A stretch of 64,000 nt of DNA from Numida meleagris (taxonomy: Eukaryota > Chordata > Aves > Galliformes > Numididae): assembly GCF_002078875.1 (NCBI RefSeq), contig NC_034411.1, positions 37,116,115 through 37,180,114 on the forward strand, in the 5' to 3' direction. The notes under the pieces were generated by a model, which was given only the letters and a program-made list of their open reading frames with translations, was not told the DNA's origin and made no database searches. The first letter of the stretch is position 1, and every line of letters begins with the position of its first letter. This document shows, piece after piece, positions 1 through 11,565 of the stretch. The position numbers and the translations under genes are program-made.

Positions 1-2570
1 CTTTCATATACTGTTGTGAAGAATAAAAATTGTTGAAGTAGTCTTCTCTGTTTTTCTTTTAAATGTCAAAAGAAAGTTTTCCCCAGTGCAATGATTTTTC
101 CCTAGTACTAAGCAACTCATATTTAAAAATTGGAAAAAAATCAGTATTGAATAGAAATGTCTCAAAAGAATTTAAACAATTTTCAGAATTAGAGATTTTA
201 TCAACTCACAGTTTAAAATCTTCATATTTTCATAATATTCAAACCAGAATCTTATATCATATTTACATATACATATGTTTAACTATGATTATTTTCTTCG
301 GACAAAAACAATCCAACCATGACAGATTTACAGCTTAACAAAGAGGATCTGAAAATGTGTCTACATTGTAATCATAAAAATTACCTGAGCTGGAAGTAGA
401 AAAGATTCTTTATTCTCTCCAAATAGCTGCATAGCAAGAAAAGGTCTCCAGCAATTTTCCAATAAGAAGTAAGAGTCTGAAACTAGAAAAATTAGTTTAA
501 AATGCTTCTTCCTAAAATAAAGCGAGTAACCAAGGACTGAGTCAGGAATGACTTAATGGCATTCTGCTGCACATGCTTATTCAAAGGTCAGGTGACATGA
601 TCTTAACAATCTCTCTTGGCCTTAAAATTTATGCTTCTCCAAATACATAGTTGATGATTATGCAAACACTTGTCTGTAGGGAATGTTTCTTCTACTCTGT
701 TAAACACGTAAGCTTATATTTGAGCCTACAGAATGAATACTGATATCCATTATACATTGTCAGTTTAGTTAATGCAATTATGCAGAGTGTTATAATTACT
801 CACTTGTATTCAGTTGTTTTCATCCTACTAGGCAATTATCCACAATCTTTTGACAAGGAGTTTTACTGTCTAATTATTTGTTGCATAAAGAGTGTATATA
901 TTTTTATAACTGTATTAATTTTAATGTTTCTTTTTCATTTGTCCTATTCCCATTCTAGTATGCCATTCTAATATAACATATGTAATATGAAGCACTTGTA
1001 AACTAAGCTACTTAAAACCTATGAATTCAGAAATCTATAAATACTTCATGCATTTTATAATCAAGTATGCAAGTAAAGTAATTAACTAATAGATAAGTTG
1101 TATTAGAGATCACTTGTTTTCCTAGAGAACGTAGCAGTCCCTGAGGCAGCAGTGATCACATCACAATGTATATATACAGGTATATAAAGAAGTTTATATA
1201 GAATGTGTCTATAAAATGATACATTTAAGTATTTGTATGCATATATAATAAGCATTTTACATATGTATAATATCCATATGTATATAGCTCAAGTGTTTTA
1301 CAGACACCATCTGATTTCAAATCGCTCATGGAATAACAGTGGCTCTCCCTCAGCAATATTTAATGTGTAATCAGTAATCTTCCTGTGGGCTATCAAAAAC
1401 TGACAGTACATCTTCTGTGGTTTAGTGGAAGGGTACTCTACATATGTATCTAAACAAACATTTGAGTATATCAATATTCTTGGAATTCTTAGCTACATGT
1501 TAGGCATTATCTTCATCACCATCAGTAGAAAAGTGGGTATGACCAGCATTTTTCAGATATTTTATTCTAGTTACTGTGATAAAACATAACTAATCAGTTT
1601 ATAGTGATAGTTTTTAGCTTCAAAGCAGGTCTCACAGCAAATGGATCAAAAAAAAAAAGAGAAAACTGAAATTGTTTTAACTGTTGTTTTACTTAACCAT
1701 CATGGCTTAAGAGGCTTATAAACTACTAAATAGTTTAACAAAATCTATAGTCAGTCTACAAATTTGCACTGTAAATAAAATCTTTGTATCAGAATCATAG
1801 ACAATAAATAATATATACATGTTAAAAAGTTATTGGTTCAACACAATCTCTATATTATTTTCCATCATAGAACTAAGTGTTTTACAAATGAATCCTGTTG
1901 TCATCCTTTCCATTTTACATTTATCTCCTTACCTGCAGAAGGAAAGGTCATGCTGATATTATAGATGCACCAGCAGAAGAAAAAAGAAAAACCCTGGATC
2001 CTTTGCCTTGCAGTCCAAAGCTCAGGTACTGTTCCAGTGCTGTAACAATTTTATTCCTTTATTTCTTGTGTATGGCTTAATAATTTGTCAGAGGAGTAAC
2101 TTTGCAAGGCACATTTAAGCCTTCATTCTTATTCTTACAGAATACTTACATGATGCTTATAAAGTGATTTTAAGTTTATTTAAATGTAGCATGTGGCTCT
2201 TCCAAGCTCACCAACTGCCAAAGGGTTGTGAAAAGTAGAAATGAGAATTCAAACTTTACCTAGAATAACAAAAATCTTATTTGACTACCAAAATTATTCT
2301 CTAAATAATAACCTCAAGCAGCTACTATCGATTTGACATAAAATATTTTTATGCTTGTGCTGGAGCATCTATTTATCTTTAAAAATGTGCAGTTCAGATG
2401 AATCCACTGCAAAGGACTTGTACTTCCTCTTTGGTTGTTTCAAACTAAGTACTTTCATTAGATTTTTTTTTTTTTAAGACAGACTTTGTATGTTGGATGT
2501 TTGGTTTTATTCTAGAGGAGATAGACTTAATAGTTATATGAAATTACTTTCAATAATTTCACTTATAAAT
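1..2570. other. AT-rich non-coding stretch
   Basis: I see no gene here. Open frames are short (at most 91 codons), rich in Phe, Ile and Lys as expected from AT-rich DNA, and resemble no family I know. The stretch around 1160-1290 is dense in TATA and CATATG-type words. A run of 13 T lies at 2463-2475. Ancient, heavily decayed repeats could be present but cannot be seen by eye. Confidence 0.6.
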
Positions 2571-2715
2571 GAGCAGTGGCGCATGTTGCCCAGAGAAGCT
2601 GTGGAGACTCCCTCCTTGGAGATCTTAAAAACATGAGTGAACATGGCCCTGGGAAGCCTGCTTTGGGTCACCCTAGCCCTAGCAGAAGGACTAGACCATC
2701 TCTAGAGATATGTTC
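2571..2715 (+). mobile_element. CR1 LINE 3'-region fragment
   Basis: The plus strand reads like the C-terminal end of CR1 ORF2 followed by the start of its 3' tail. The translation around 2572-2630 contains LPREAVETPSLEI, close to the LPREVVxxPSLEVF block that ends CR1 ORF2 in other copies here (compare the minus strand around 11630-11650). After this the match continues through the GGACTAGACCATCTCTAGAGA stretch, where CR1 normally has GGACTxGATGATCT, and then fades. No terminal ATTCTATG repeat is visible, so the 3' end is decayed or missing. It is a dead 5'-truncated copy, older than the large CR1 at 11461-13925 judging by divergence. Confidence 0.75.
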
Positions 2716-5700
2716 CTGCCTTAGCTCTTCTGTGATGCTTTGCACTCTGCCACAAGTACCCTTGTGTGCTGAAAGCCCAAAGTCTCCCTGGTACAGCAGA
2801 CTCGCTGAGCAGCTTTCCTGCAGCTTTCACAAAGATTGTTAAGAACCTTCCAAAACCATAGGTTGTAGGACAGCAGTGGGAAGAAAAGTGGTGATGAGAG
2901 CTAGAGAGAGCCTTCATATATAGCTTTCACTGCTGAAATCCTCAGTATAACATAAATCTAAAGCATTGACATTTTTCAAAATGCACTAAATTATATTCTG
3001 GATGCTTCAGTCATTATACAAGGGACTTATGCTCAACATCCAGGTATCTGACTTAATAGTGTCAATACTCCTCTGCAAGTTTAAATGAGGCTTCATGTAG
3101 CTAATACAAATACACCACTTACACTGGAAGAAGTCTCCCCTGCACCCCTTTTCAGTTAAGAGAATGGCTGAGTGAAGAAAAACAGTAGTAAATTATCCAC
3201 AGGGGTGATCAGCAGGCCTGCTGTACTAAAGCCCATCCTGGCACATATATTAAGTGGTTGCTGGGCATGATAAGCAGCAATATTTCCTGCATGTTTGAAG
3301 ACAGTGTACACAGAGATGAAGACATAGCCACATGATTATTAAATATTTATAACACAACAATGCAGAGGCCTCAGTGAAAATTAAAGGCCTATTATACTAG
3401 GTATTATAAAAACATGTACAAATATACACTTCCTGCTTTGAAAAGTCAAGTCTGTGAAGACTGCTGCTCTGAGGACAGATTTCAGATTTAAAGTGCATTC
3501 GATTTCCTCGTGTCGGTTCTCAGCCTCTTTCTGGGAAGAGCTGGCAGATCTGTGAAGAAAAAAGAAAAGCACAATGATGAAACAAGCACCTTGGTAAAAA
3601 ATCATGTTGTCAAGAAAGTGGTTTTCTCCCCTTTGTTGATGCCTTGGACAGCTTAGTGTACAGTATAAATTGTCTTTTCTTCTGCTGAGTTCATTTGAAT
3701 TACAGTGCTCAAAGAGAAAGGGAAAAGGAGAGATTTTTCATGCTCTACTGCGTTTAGCTGACTGTAAGATTGACAGTGCTGGGGATGAACATGGAAATGC
3801 AAAATATGTCAAAAGTGGCTAATGTTTTCTTGGAGGCTTTCTTGTAAGGATAATATGTTCACATTAGGATACAGCTTTGTGCACCTGTGCATGCATATCT
3901 GAATGTCCTACACTGTAGCTATAGTGAATAATGGTGAGTAAATACTTAGAATTTAATGGAACTGGTCCAGACGGTTATCATTTTAATCACTTATAGAATC
4001 TGCCTGATCGTATAGGGATTGCTCAAGAAGACATGAGTTTTGCCATACTGACCAACTCTGTAGATAAATTATTAACAGGCGTCTGTGAAATTACTGACTT
4101 CAAGGGAGCACATAGCTCAGAGAAGCGTAGGGTGAGGAAATCCTAGAACATGCAGCCTGTGCCTTGAGTTACTTTCCATCAGTCCTCTGGAATGAGTGCT
4201 CCTCAGTCATTCCTCACAGATATTTCTGATCTTGACAACTTCCACTCACAACGAAACCCTTTTCCCCAGATAGCCATGTACATTTTCTTACTGCTCAAAC
4301 TACTACAACTAACAAATGCTTACTTAGATGGATAGTGACATTCCTACTTATATATGCATATGAGAACATCTTAACCCAAGAAGAGTAAAATGAGAAATCT
4401 AAATGCTAAAAATTCAAAAAGACCTTGTTAAACTGTAGAGAGATTTGCTAAACAAGAACAAGAGGTACAAATTATGCAGCTGTATGATGCAGAAGCAGTA
4501 ACAGCATGCATAGTTGTGCCAAGTGTACTAGGAGCTCTACGTCTTTGAAAGTGAAATCAAGAATTTCTTTCTAAAGGTGTGAAAGAAAGAGGCAAATGAG
4601 TAAATCACTTGGAGGTATGGAACACAATCTCCACTTTATTCTTTCTCGTATTGACTTAAAAGATCCCCAGTGCAAGTAGGTACCTTAGCACATTTGCAGG
4701 CATTTGGCTTCAGTTTTAATTGTCAGGTGTATGAAAGTGGAAGGAACTGAAGGAACAAGGAATGGAAAAACTAGGTTTTCTTGGATCACTTCATCCTTTT
4801 TTTATAGCAGAAAGGAGTCCACAAGGCAAAATCATGAGAGTATATTTATAACTCAAACTTTTTTCTGAAGAGGAAAAATCTTCAGCATATGCCACATTCC
4901 AGTGTTTGCCTTAAATATGGCAAAATTGCTGTTTATCACTCCTATTGATACAGGAGATCATTGAAGGTTTACTGAAAGATTAAATACAAAAGTAAAATAA
5001 AGTACAATCTTCCTGGCTACAAGAAAAAGAAAAAAAAGAAAAAAGATTCAGAGAGGATTCATTAACTATGCTGGTTCATTTTTATATCAGTGACCTTCTT
5101 GTGGCACTGGAAATTAATTATTTTAAGTGTGTTTGTTCTTTAAGGTAAATTAAGAAAATAATATTAATATTTTACAATTAAAGTAAATGTATAATTTCCT
5201 AATCTACCTATATTAGACTGATTAATTCAGTTTTAAGAATATTTTCATTAAAGCTTTGTAATTTATATAGTATGTTAGAGGATGAGTAGATACAATTCAA
5301 GAAGTCTGTCTCCTTAAATTTGGAGTTATTCAACAAAGATTTTTTTTTTAATCAGGTTGTATCTACAGTTATATTTTGCTCATGTTTTTGCTTTGACAGG
5401 GGACACTGTAAAGGTTTCATGCTGTGTTAAAATCCTCTCTTCTTTTCGATCTTCTTCCTTTTTCTTTGTTTTAGAATGGTTTTCTTAATCTCAGTAATTG
5501 CATTATTCCACTTACCAAAAAAAAAAGGCAGAGTATTCTCTTCAGAAAGCCCTTCAGCTGTTTTTTTTTTTATGTTGTAAACACAGTAGATCAGTAGATT
5601 GTTGGTCTCTTGCATTTTTAGTTTTCTTGTAAACCTGCTTCCTCTTCCCTACTAGCCTTTCTTTCTCTTTCTGTATTGCATTTCAAAGCACAACAATTAT

Positions 5701-8079
5701 ATGGTCATCAATTATATTGTCAATTATATTGACGATATTACATATGGCATGATACATACGGTATTTGCATTGTGTAGAAAAAATACATACATAATTAAAA
5801 ATTACTTTATAAAATATCATATATATACCTTGAAATAGTTATGATATTTTATTGCAGAAGAGCAGCTAAGTTACAAGGTTTATTATATTTTAATGCCTTT
5901 ATGTCATAACATTAATTTTTATTCCCATGGCCTGTTTGAGTCAGATACACAGATTTTCCTCTTTCCTTCCAAATAAGGAAGATAATTTTATCAGTAATGT
6001 TCATTAAAGTATAACTGATGAAATGATCTCAAACAGTATTTATTTTATTATTCAATCTCAGCCTCTTGAAATGAGTAATTTTTTATTTATTCAAGGCACT
6101 CAAGCCTCATTCATGAATTATTCATTACCTGCAGTCATATCTGAAATAGCAATTTTAGGGTTTCTACTATTTAACTTAAAGGCTAACTTGTCCAAATGGT
6201 TTCAGATCTTGAGGTTTTATTACGAATGGCTTCAATCTGCTTTCAGATTGAGACAAAATGATACTACAGTAAAGTCTAGAAATAAAATTAATTACAAATT
6301 CATTTTTTATGACGACAAATCTGAAAATGTCATGTATGTTCAATAAAATGTTAGAAGCCACGGTTTTAAAATATTTTTAAATATGAGATGTTCCAAACAA
6401 TTTTTAGCTTTTTACTCTTTGTTTTTTTTCTCCCATGGTCTTCTTTGTCATAGTAGTAAGAGGGGCATAATAGCAGAAATTAACGAGAGAAAGGGAAAAC
6501 ATTGAAACTTAGAAAAAAGTAGGTACCTTTGCTCATTTTTGCTAGATGTCAGTTTTGTTGTGGTAAAGGAGGTTGGCTATTTTTCAGCTTTTCTGGATTC
6601 TGCTCAGTTCCAAGAAAACCAATCACCTTTTTAAAACCATTTTAATAAAAGCAGCAATGTCCCTGCCTGTCTTCAGCCTTTGAAAAAATAATAAAAAAAA
6701 ATGTGGATGTCTTCAGATAGTAAGATTTTTGAAACGTATTAGCACAATTCTGTACACATTCCATTGACCAACACAGAAGAACGCTGGTAAGAAACATGGC
6801 ATAGTACCTTGGGTATATCATTAATGTAGAGTAAGATATGATAATTATAGCAAAACAATATGAATAACCTTATACTAAATTACTACGTTAGTGAGAACTA
6901 TTTGTATACAAGCCAGCAAGCATCTAAATGGCACTAAGTGTCCTTGTAAGAGCCCAATGACATTAGACTTTACATTTACTTGTTAATTTAATGTCTGGTA
7001 ACTCTGTGCTTGGTGATATTCTAGCATACAAATGATTGTAATGATGAGCAGAAACATTTCAGAGTATACTGCAGATTGTCTAACTGGTGAACAAAAGTGC
7101 GCATGTAAAATGGATGTCTGAGGGGAAAAAAGGAGCTATTTGGAAACATTTACATATCCATTAAAGGAGAATCTACTTTCATATGCTGAGATGTTTGCTG
7201 TCTGTCTTTTCCTTGTTCTTGCTAAGGCAGAAAGTTTGTGGTTATAATAACCATTAGGTGTTCACTTTATGTGTTCTGGATATTGGTTAAAAAAAAAAAA
7301 ACACATCTTTTAAAAATGTAAAACCTCTCTTTTTCGTAATGATTTTAATAGCTTCAGAAATCCATTTGAAAGGATGAACCTGTAGACACATATTTAATAG
7401 GCTTGTCTCTATTAAGAGTCTGTATCGATGCCTCACATTAAATAGAGTATTTACCATTGCAAGTTGAAATAAAATATAAATCAGTGCTAATACCAGCTGA
7501 AGTAATAAAATAGAACTACTGTATATGTCAAGGACAAAACTACCACACTGACCAGTTTTCTATTAGCATTATCCTAAAAACCTAGTTGGCATACTTTTCT
7601 CAGTAGATTATTTAATGACAAGAGTTGCCAGTATGAAGCAGCAGCAGTTTTCCGGACATTACATTTGAAAGTAATTCTTCTTATGCCCAATATTTTTCTA
7701 TAACCACTCCAAAAAAAAAACAACAACACAAAAAGCCAAACTGTAGGGTTTTGTATGCGTGATTCTTGGCTTGTTTTTTTAGTTCCCACTAAGATGTGTA
7801 ATTCCCACAGGACAGAAAGGTGAACAGACTGATTATAAACCTCCAGACTAAAATCATTCTGTGACAGTATAGCCTTGACAATATTAATATCATTAAATAA
7901 ATTAAAATAAATAAAGTGAAAAAAGTCTTTTGTTCAATATTTTTAAACAATCTGGTAAAGCTGAGCTCCCTGATGACCATGTTTCAGAGAGAATGTTTCT
8001 CAACATACTTAAATCACCTGAATTCTTAACATTGATTTCACTGTATTTTACATCCTGAATTATCCCATTCTTAAGGGTT
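2716..8079. other. AT-rich non-coding stretch
   Basis: No gene was recognised. Visible items are a perfect 12-bp tandem duplication (TCAATTATATTG twice, 5708-5731), an A/G-rich tract near 5020-5046, and several A or T runs of 9-12 bases (for example near 5340, 5520 and 7290). The longest open frame (6023-6346, 107 codons) has AT-biased composition and no recognisable motif. Confidence 0.55.
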
Positions 8080-8530
8080 TACGGGCGTTCGGCCCGGTTC
8101 CGTGACAAAGGGGGCGGGGGACCCACGGGCCCACGCCCTGGGAAAAGGGTAAGGAGATGGCCCTGAGAGCAAAGAACAGCAGCAACAATCTGAGGAGAAA
8201 CAAACTAATTTACTAAATAAAATATCGGAATGCAAAACAACACACTATAATACAATATAATTACAATTTAAGCTGATAAATCCAATACAGAGAGAGAGAA
8301 TGTCCCAAAATCAAGGTAGGCCTTACTCTACTACCGACGATAAGATGGCTGGAGAGCGAGGTGCTGCCAAGACGAGAGACGGCGGAAAAAGGGACGAGGT
8401 CTCGTGATCTGCAAGTTTTTATACTGCGAGCTTTTATCTTCTCCCTCTGGCTGGAAAATGGTAACAGACGAGCAAAGTACCGTGGGGGATGTAGTAGTCC
8501 TCTTCTGAGAACCAGGTACATTCACTACAT
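8080..8530 (-). mobile_element. Probable solo LTR of an endogenous retrovirus
   Basis: This block is richer in G, C and CpG than the sequence on either side. On the minus strand it is laid out like an LTR. A U3-like part (about 8530-8440) leads to a TATA box (GTATAAAAAC, about 8427-8418). A CpG-containing part follows (about 8400-8330) as R/leader, then an AGTAAA motif near 8210 that could be a variant poly(A) signal, a T/G-rich stretch, and a GC-rich end near 8090-8150. No gag, pol or env-like frame lies on either side, so if it is an LTR it is a solo copy. I could not find a clean target duplication, and both ends are uncertain by about 30 bases. I do not name a family. Alternatives are another GC-rich repeat or a small CpG-rich promoter. 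The open frames inside (8261-8525, minus) overlap one another and look like chance. Confidence 0.5.
8416..8428 (-). promoter_or_regulatory. TATA box inside the LTR-like block
   Basis: On the minus strand the sequence GTATAAAAAC lies about 100 bases inside the upstream end of the LTR-like block. That is the usual arrangement for a retroviral U3 promoter, with initiation expected some 25-30 bases further along the minus strand. Whether it is active is unknown. Confidence 0.35.
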
Positions 8531-10976
8531 GATGTTATGATGTGGAGTACCAATAACCGAAAATCATAAATCCATGACACCCATGATGTTTACAATCTTG
8601 AATCCATTTCTCTAAAAAAATGCCATAGAAGATCTTTGAGAATCTGACATGAGCAACCACTGAGTAGTTACATAACAGCACAGGAGTTGAAAACAGAACA
8701 ATGTGTAAGAAATAATGTGTATTTAAAAGGATGGTATGTACTGATCTGTGTGAATGGCCATGTGAATAATCAATCATATTCTACTGGAAAACATTAATCA
8801 TAATGTGAATGAACATGCTTTTGAACACACATCACATGCAAGTCCTTACAGTTTTATGTGTAATTAGGAGACAGTTTCACCTGTATTGTTGCTTGTCACA
8901 TCATTGTAGGTGTATACTTTTTGCAGCTATGCAGCATCATGATGATCCATAATGATGAAATTTATATTTGTTCTGTATTTTACCAGGAAAATTCAAAGAG
9001 AAATAATACAACTTCCTGCTGTAATGGGGAGAGAGAACAGAACGAGAGAAGTTAGTGATTTTGCTAACAGCATATAGAAGCAATAAAAGAAGTTCTCTAT
9101 TTGCCAGGAAGTTCAGCTGTGAAAGCTAGATTAGTGGAGATGAGATAGCATTTCAGGCACTGAAATCAGCAAGCAAAGAAGAGGCTGTTATTCCTTCTCC
9201 TTACATCCCATGCTGGAATTAAAACTGGAGGAAAACAAATTACTACATCCGCGAAGACAGTTAACAGAAAATTGGCATATGCTTGTACACTCTGACACTT
9301 GTTTTGCTTCTCTTATAATGAAATAAATGATGTGGATATTTTATTTTAATTACTTTTCTTTTAAAGATATAGTCCCAATGGGTAACAATACAAGAAAAGC
9401 CCCTCTAGATAAATATTACCATGTATATGCCAGATAATGTGTTATCTCATAGTATTCTGAGAAAATGACATCATTAACTCAGCAAGGATTTATGTTTTGT
9501 TGAAAGACAAGAGGTGAGAAAGCTACACAGAGTAAGCAATGGGAGCACACTGCCTACCTGCTACCTGCCAGGTTGGCAACCTCCCTCCTGAATGATCAGT
9601 GTTCTCTGATCCACAGCCAAGCACTGACATGGCATAACGGTGTAAACTCAGCACAAACATCTGAGAAAACTTCTATCCTGCTGAGGAAGCTGTAAGAAAA
9701 GATATGGATGGGAATCCAGTGAGATAAGAAAAGTAAAACTGCAAGCAAAGGTAAGCCAGTCAATGGAAGACTGTCAGCATTTCAGGGGTTCAGAGGTTAA
9801 ATAGAAAGGCACTGGGAAGGTATCCAAAAACTGAAGGGAGACCTGTGGAGCTGGAAGATGTTGTCAGCAATGCTGATGGTGAGCACATTCCAAAGAGCAG
9901 TGGTTGCTGATCTGACACCACCTCATCTGTGCTGGTGGGCTTACAATGACTTGTTGGCAGAGCTGCGCATCCCATCCAGCTGCTGGGAACTATGAAGGGT
10001 ATTAAAGTTGCCCCTATCCTGCTTATATAGACACTTTGTGTGTGGTAGGCATTGCCTCAACAAAGGGACCAAAAGAGAGAGATCTACAGGTTTTTGCTTA
10101 CTCAAATGTCTTTCAAGAAAAAGAATGAGCCCACGTAAAATCTAACTTTTGCTATTTAACATTTGAATCAGAAAGATTCTGCCAATCTTGCCAAACAGTC
10201 TCCATTTTTTTTATGAATGATTTATCCCAAAGTGGTCCATATAATATTCATCTTCTGTCAGGCTGCAGTTTTATCCTTTGAAAATGGGCTGGCAGTGACA
10301 GTTTGGAGTTAAAGTTTTTCAGACTAAATATTGCTTTTTCCACTTGCTGCTACTGCACAAGATTTCTTTGTAAGTGCTGCTGAGTGCTGTTACAGATGTT
10401 CCACTAAGTTTTGGTAAGTTCATTAAGGTAACTGGAATTAAGAATTATTTACTGCTACCCGCAATGATTTTTTATATCATAAAAGAGTAGTAGTGGAGAA
10501 AGTTTTCCTCTGATAAATCAACGAAAGGTCTGTACAACGGAAGGTCTCATGACTCTCACTGCAAATTACTCGTCCACTGGTTACAGATTGTACATAATCT
10601 CATGATATTTTTACATTTTTGGACATCCAAACCATTCCAGGTTGATCTTAAACATCTTCCTTTTCAAATCATTACATGTGAGAGTTAGAAACTGACCACA
10701 TAGCACTATTTACCTACTGACATTTTTTGAAAATATGAAAAACATAAAATGTTTAGAATAGCACATAATTGGTTACCAACCTACTGTGTTGAAATCACTG
10801 CACTGAGAACATTTAGGAAGCACAATGGTGTCCTGTGTATCATTTTAGTGACCAAAGGCACATCTGAAAATGTCAAGAAGGCTGATAATCCCATAAGAAG
10901 TTATAGGACATTCAAAAAATCTTTGGATATTCAATAAAGTAATTCATGCTGCCTGTTTATAATATAGCTACCTCAG
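8531..10976. other. Non-coding stretch without recognised elements
   Basis: No gene was recognised. Open frames are at most 80 codons and match nothing known to me. Composition is mixed, with a slightly less AT-rich part around 9540-10020. Confidence 0.55.
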
Positions 10977-10977
10977 T

Positions 10978-11029
10978 GAAAACAAACAAACAAACCACAA
11001 AAACAAACAAAAAACAAATAAACAAAACA
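10978..11029 (+). repeat. Imperfect (CAAA)n simple repeat
   Basis: About 50 bases made almost only of CAAA units interrupted by short A runs and one AAAT unit. This is a simple repeat and has no coding meaning. Confidence 0.9.
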
Positions 11030-11565
11030 TCTAACAATGTTTACCACTGCAGGCTCTCAAAAGATTTATATTATGATTTCATTGTAATGATAGGAGTCTA
11101 TCCCATGACCTACTGAATTTTTTCTGCTTATTCTTCATTCCTGGAGGTGACCCTGCTAAATCCTTTTGTTTTTCTAAAGTTCATATTTTATTCTGAATGT
11201 ACTGGCAATTTTCTATAGACTCTTTTGGGCTTCCATGCAAGCAAAAGTCCCATGAACTTCTACAGACATATTATTTATTTGCCTTCCTTCTTTGCAGCTG
11301 TGAGCCCCCTCAAATTTTTACTCTACTTAGCAGACATAAATTTTATATGAATCTCAACTTCTGAAATTTTTGGAATTTCTTTTCATGTAAAGTTTTTTCC
11401 TAGGCTGATGAAGCAAGCTCGGTTAAGTGAGGTTTCTACTTTATGGCTTTCCATGACCTATATAGAATCATAGAATCATAGAATTGCTCAGGTTGGAAAG
11501 GACCTTCAAGATCATCAAGTCCAACTGCAACCTAACCATACTACCCTAACTCTAACAACCCACTG

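Noticed and set aside
1160..1290. TATA-dense stretch as a possible promoter
   Set aside because: Many TATA-like words occur in AT-rich DNA; there is no CpG-rich or initiator context and no gene downstream.
8261..8525. Two overlapping minus-strand open frames in the GC-rich block
   Set aside because: They overlap in different frames, lie where LTR R/U5 would be, and show no retroviral or cellular protein motif.
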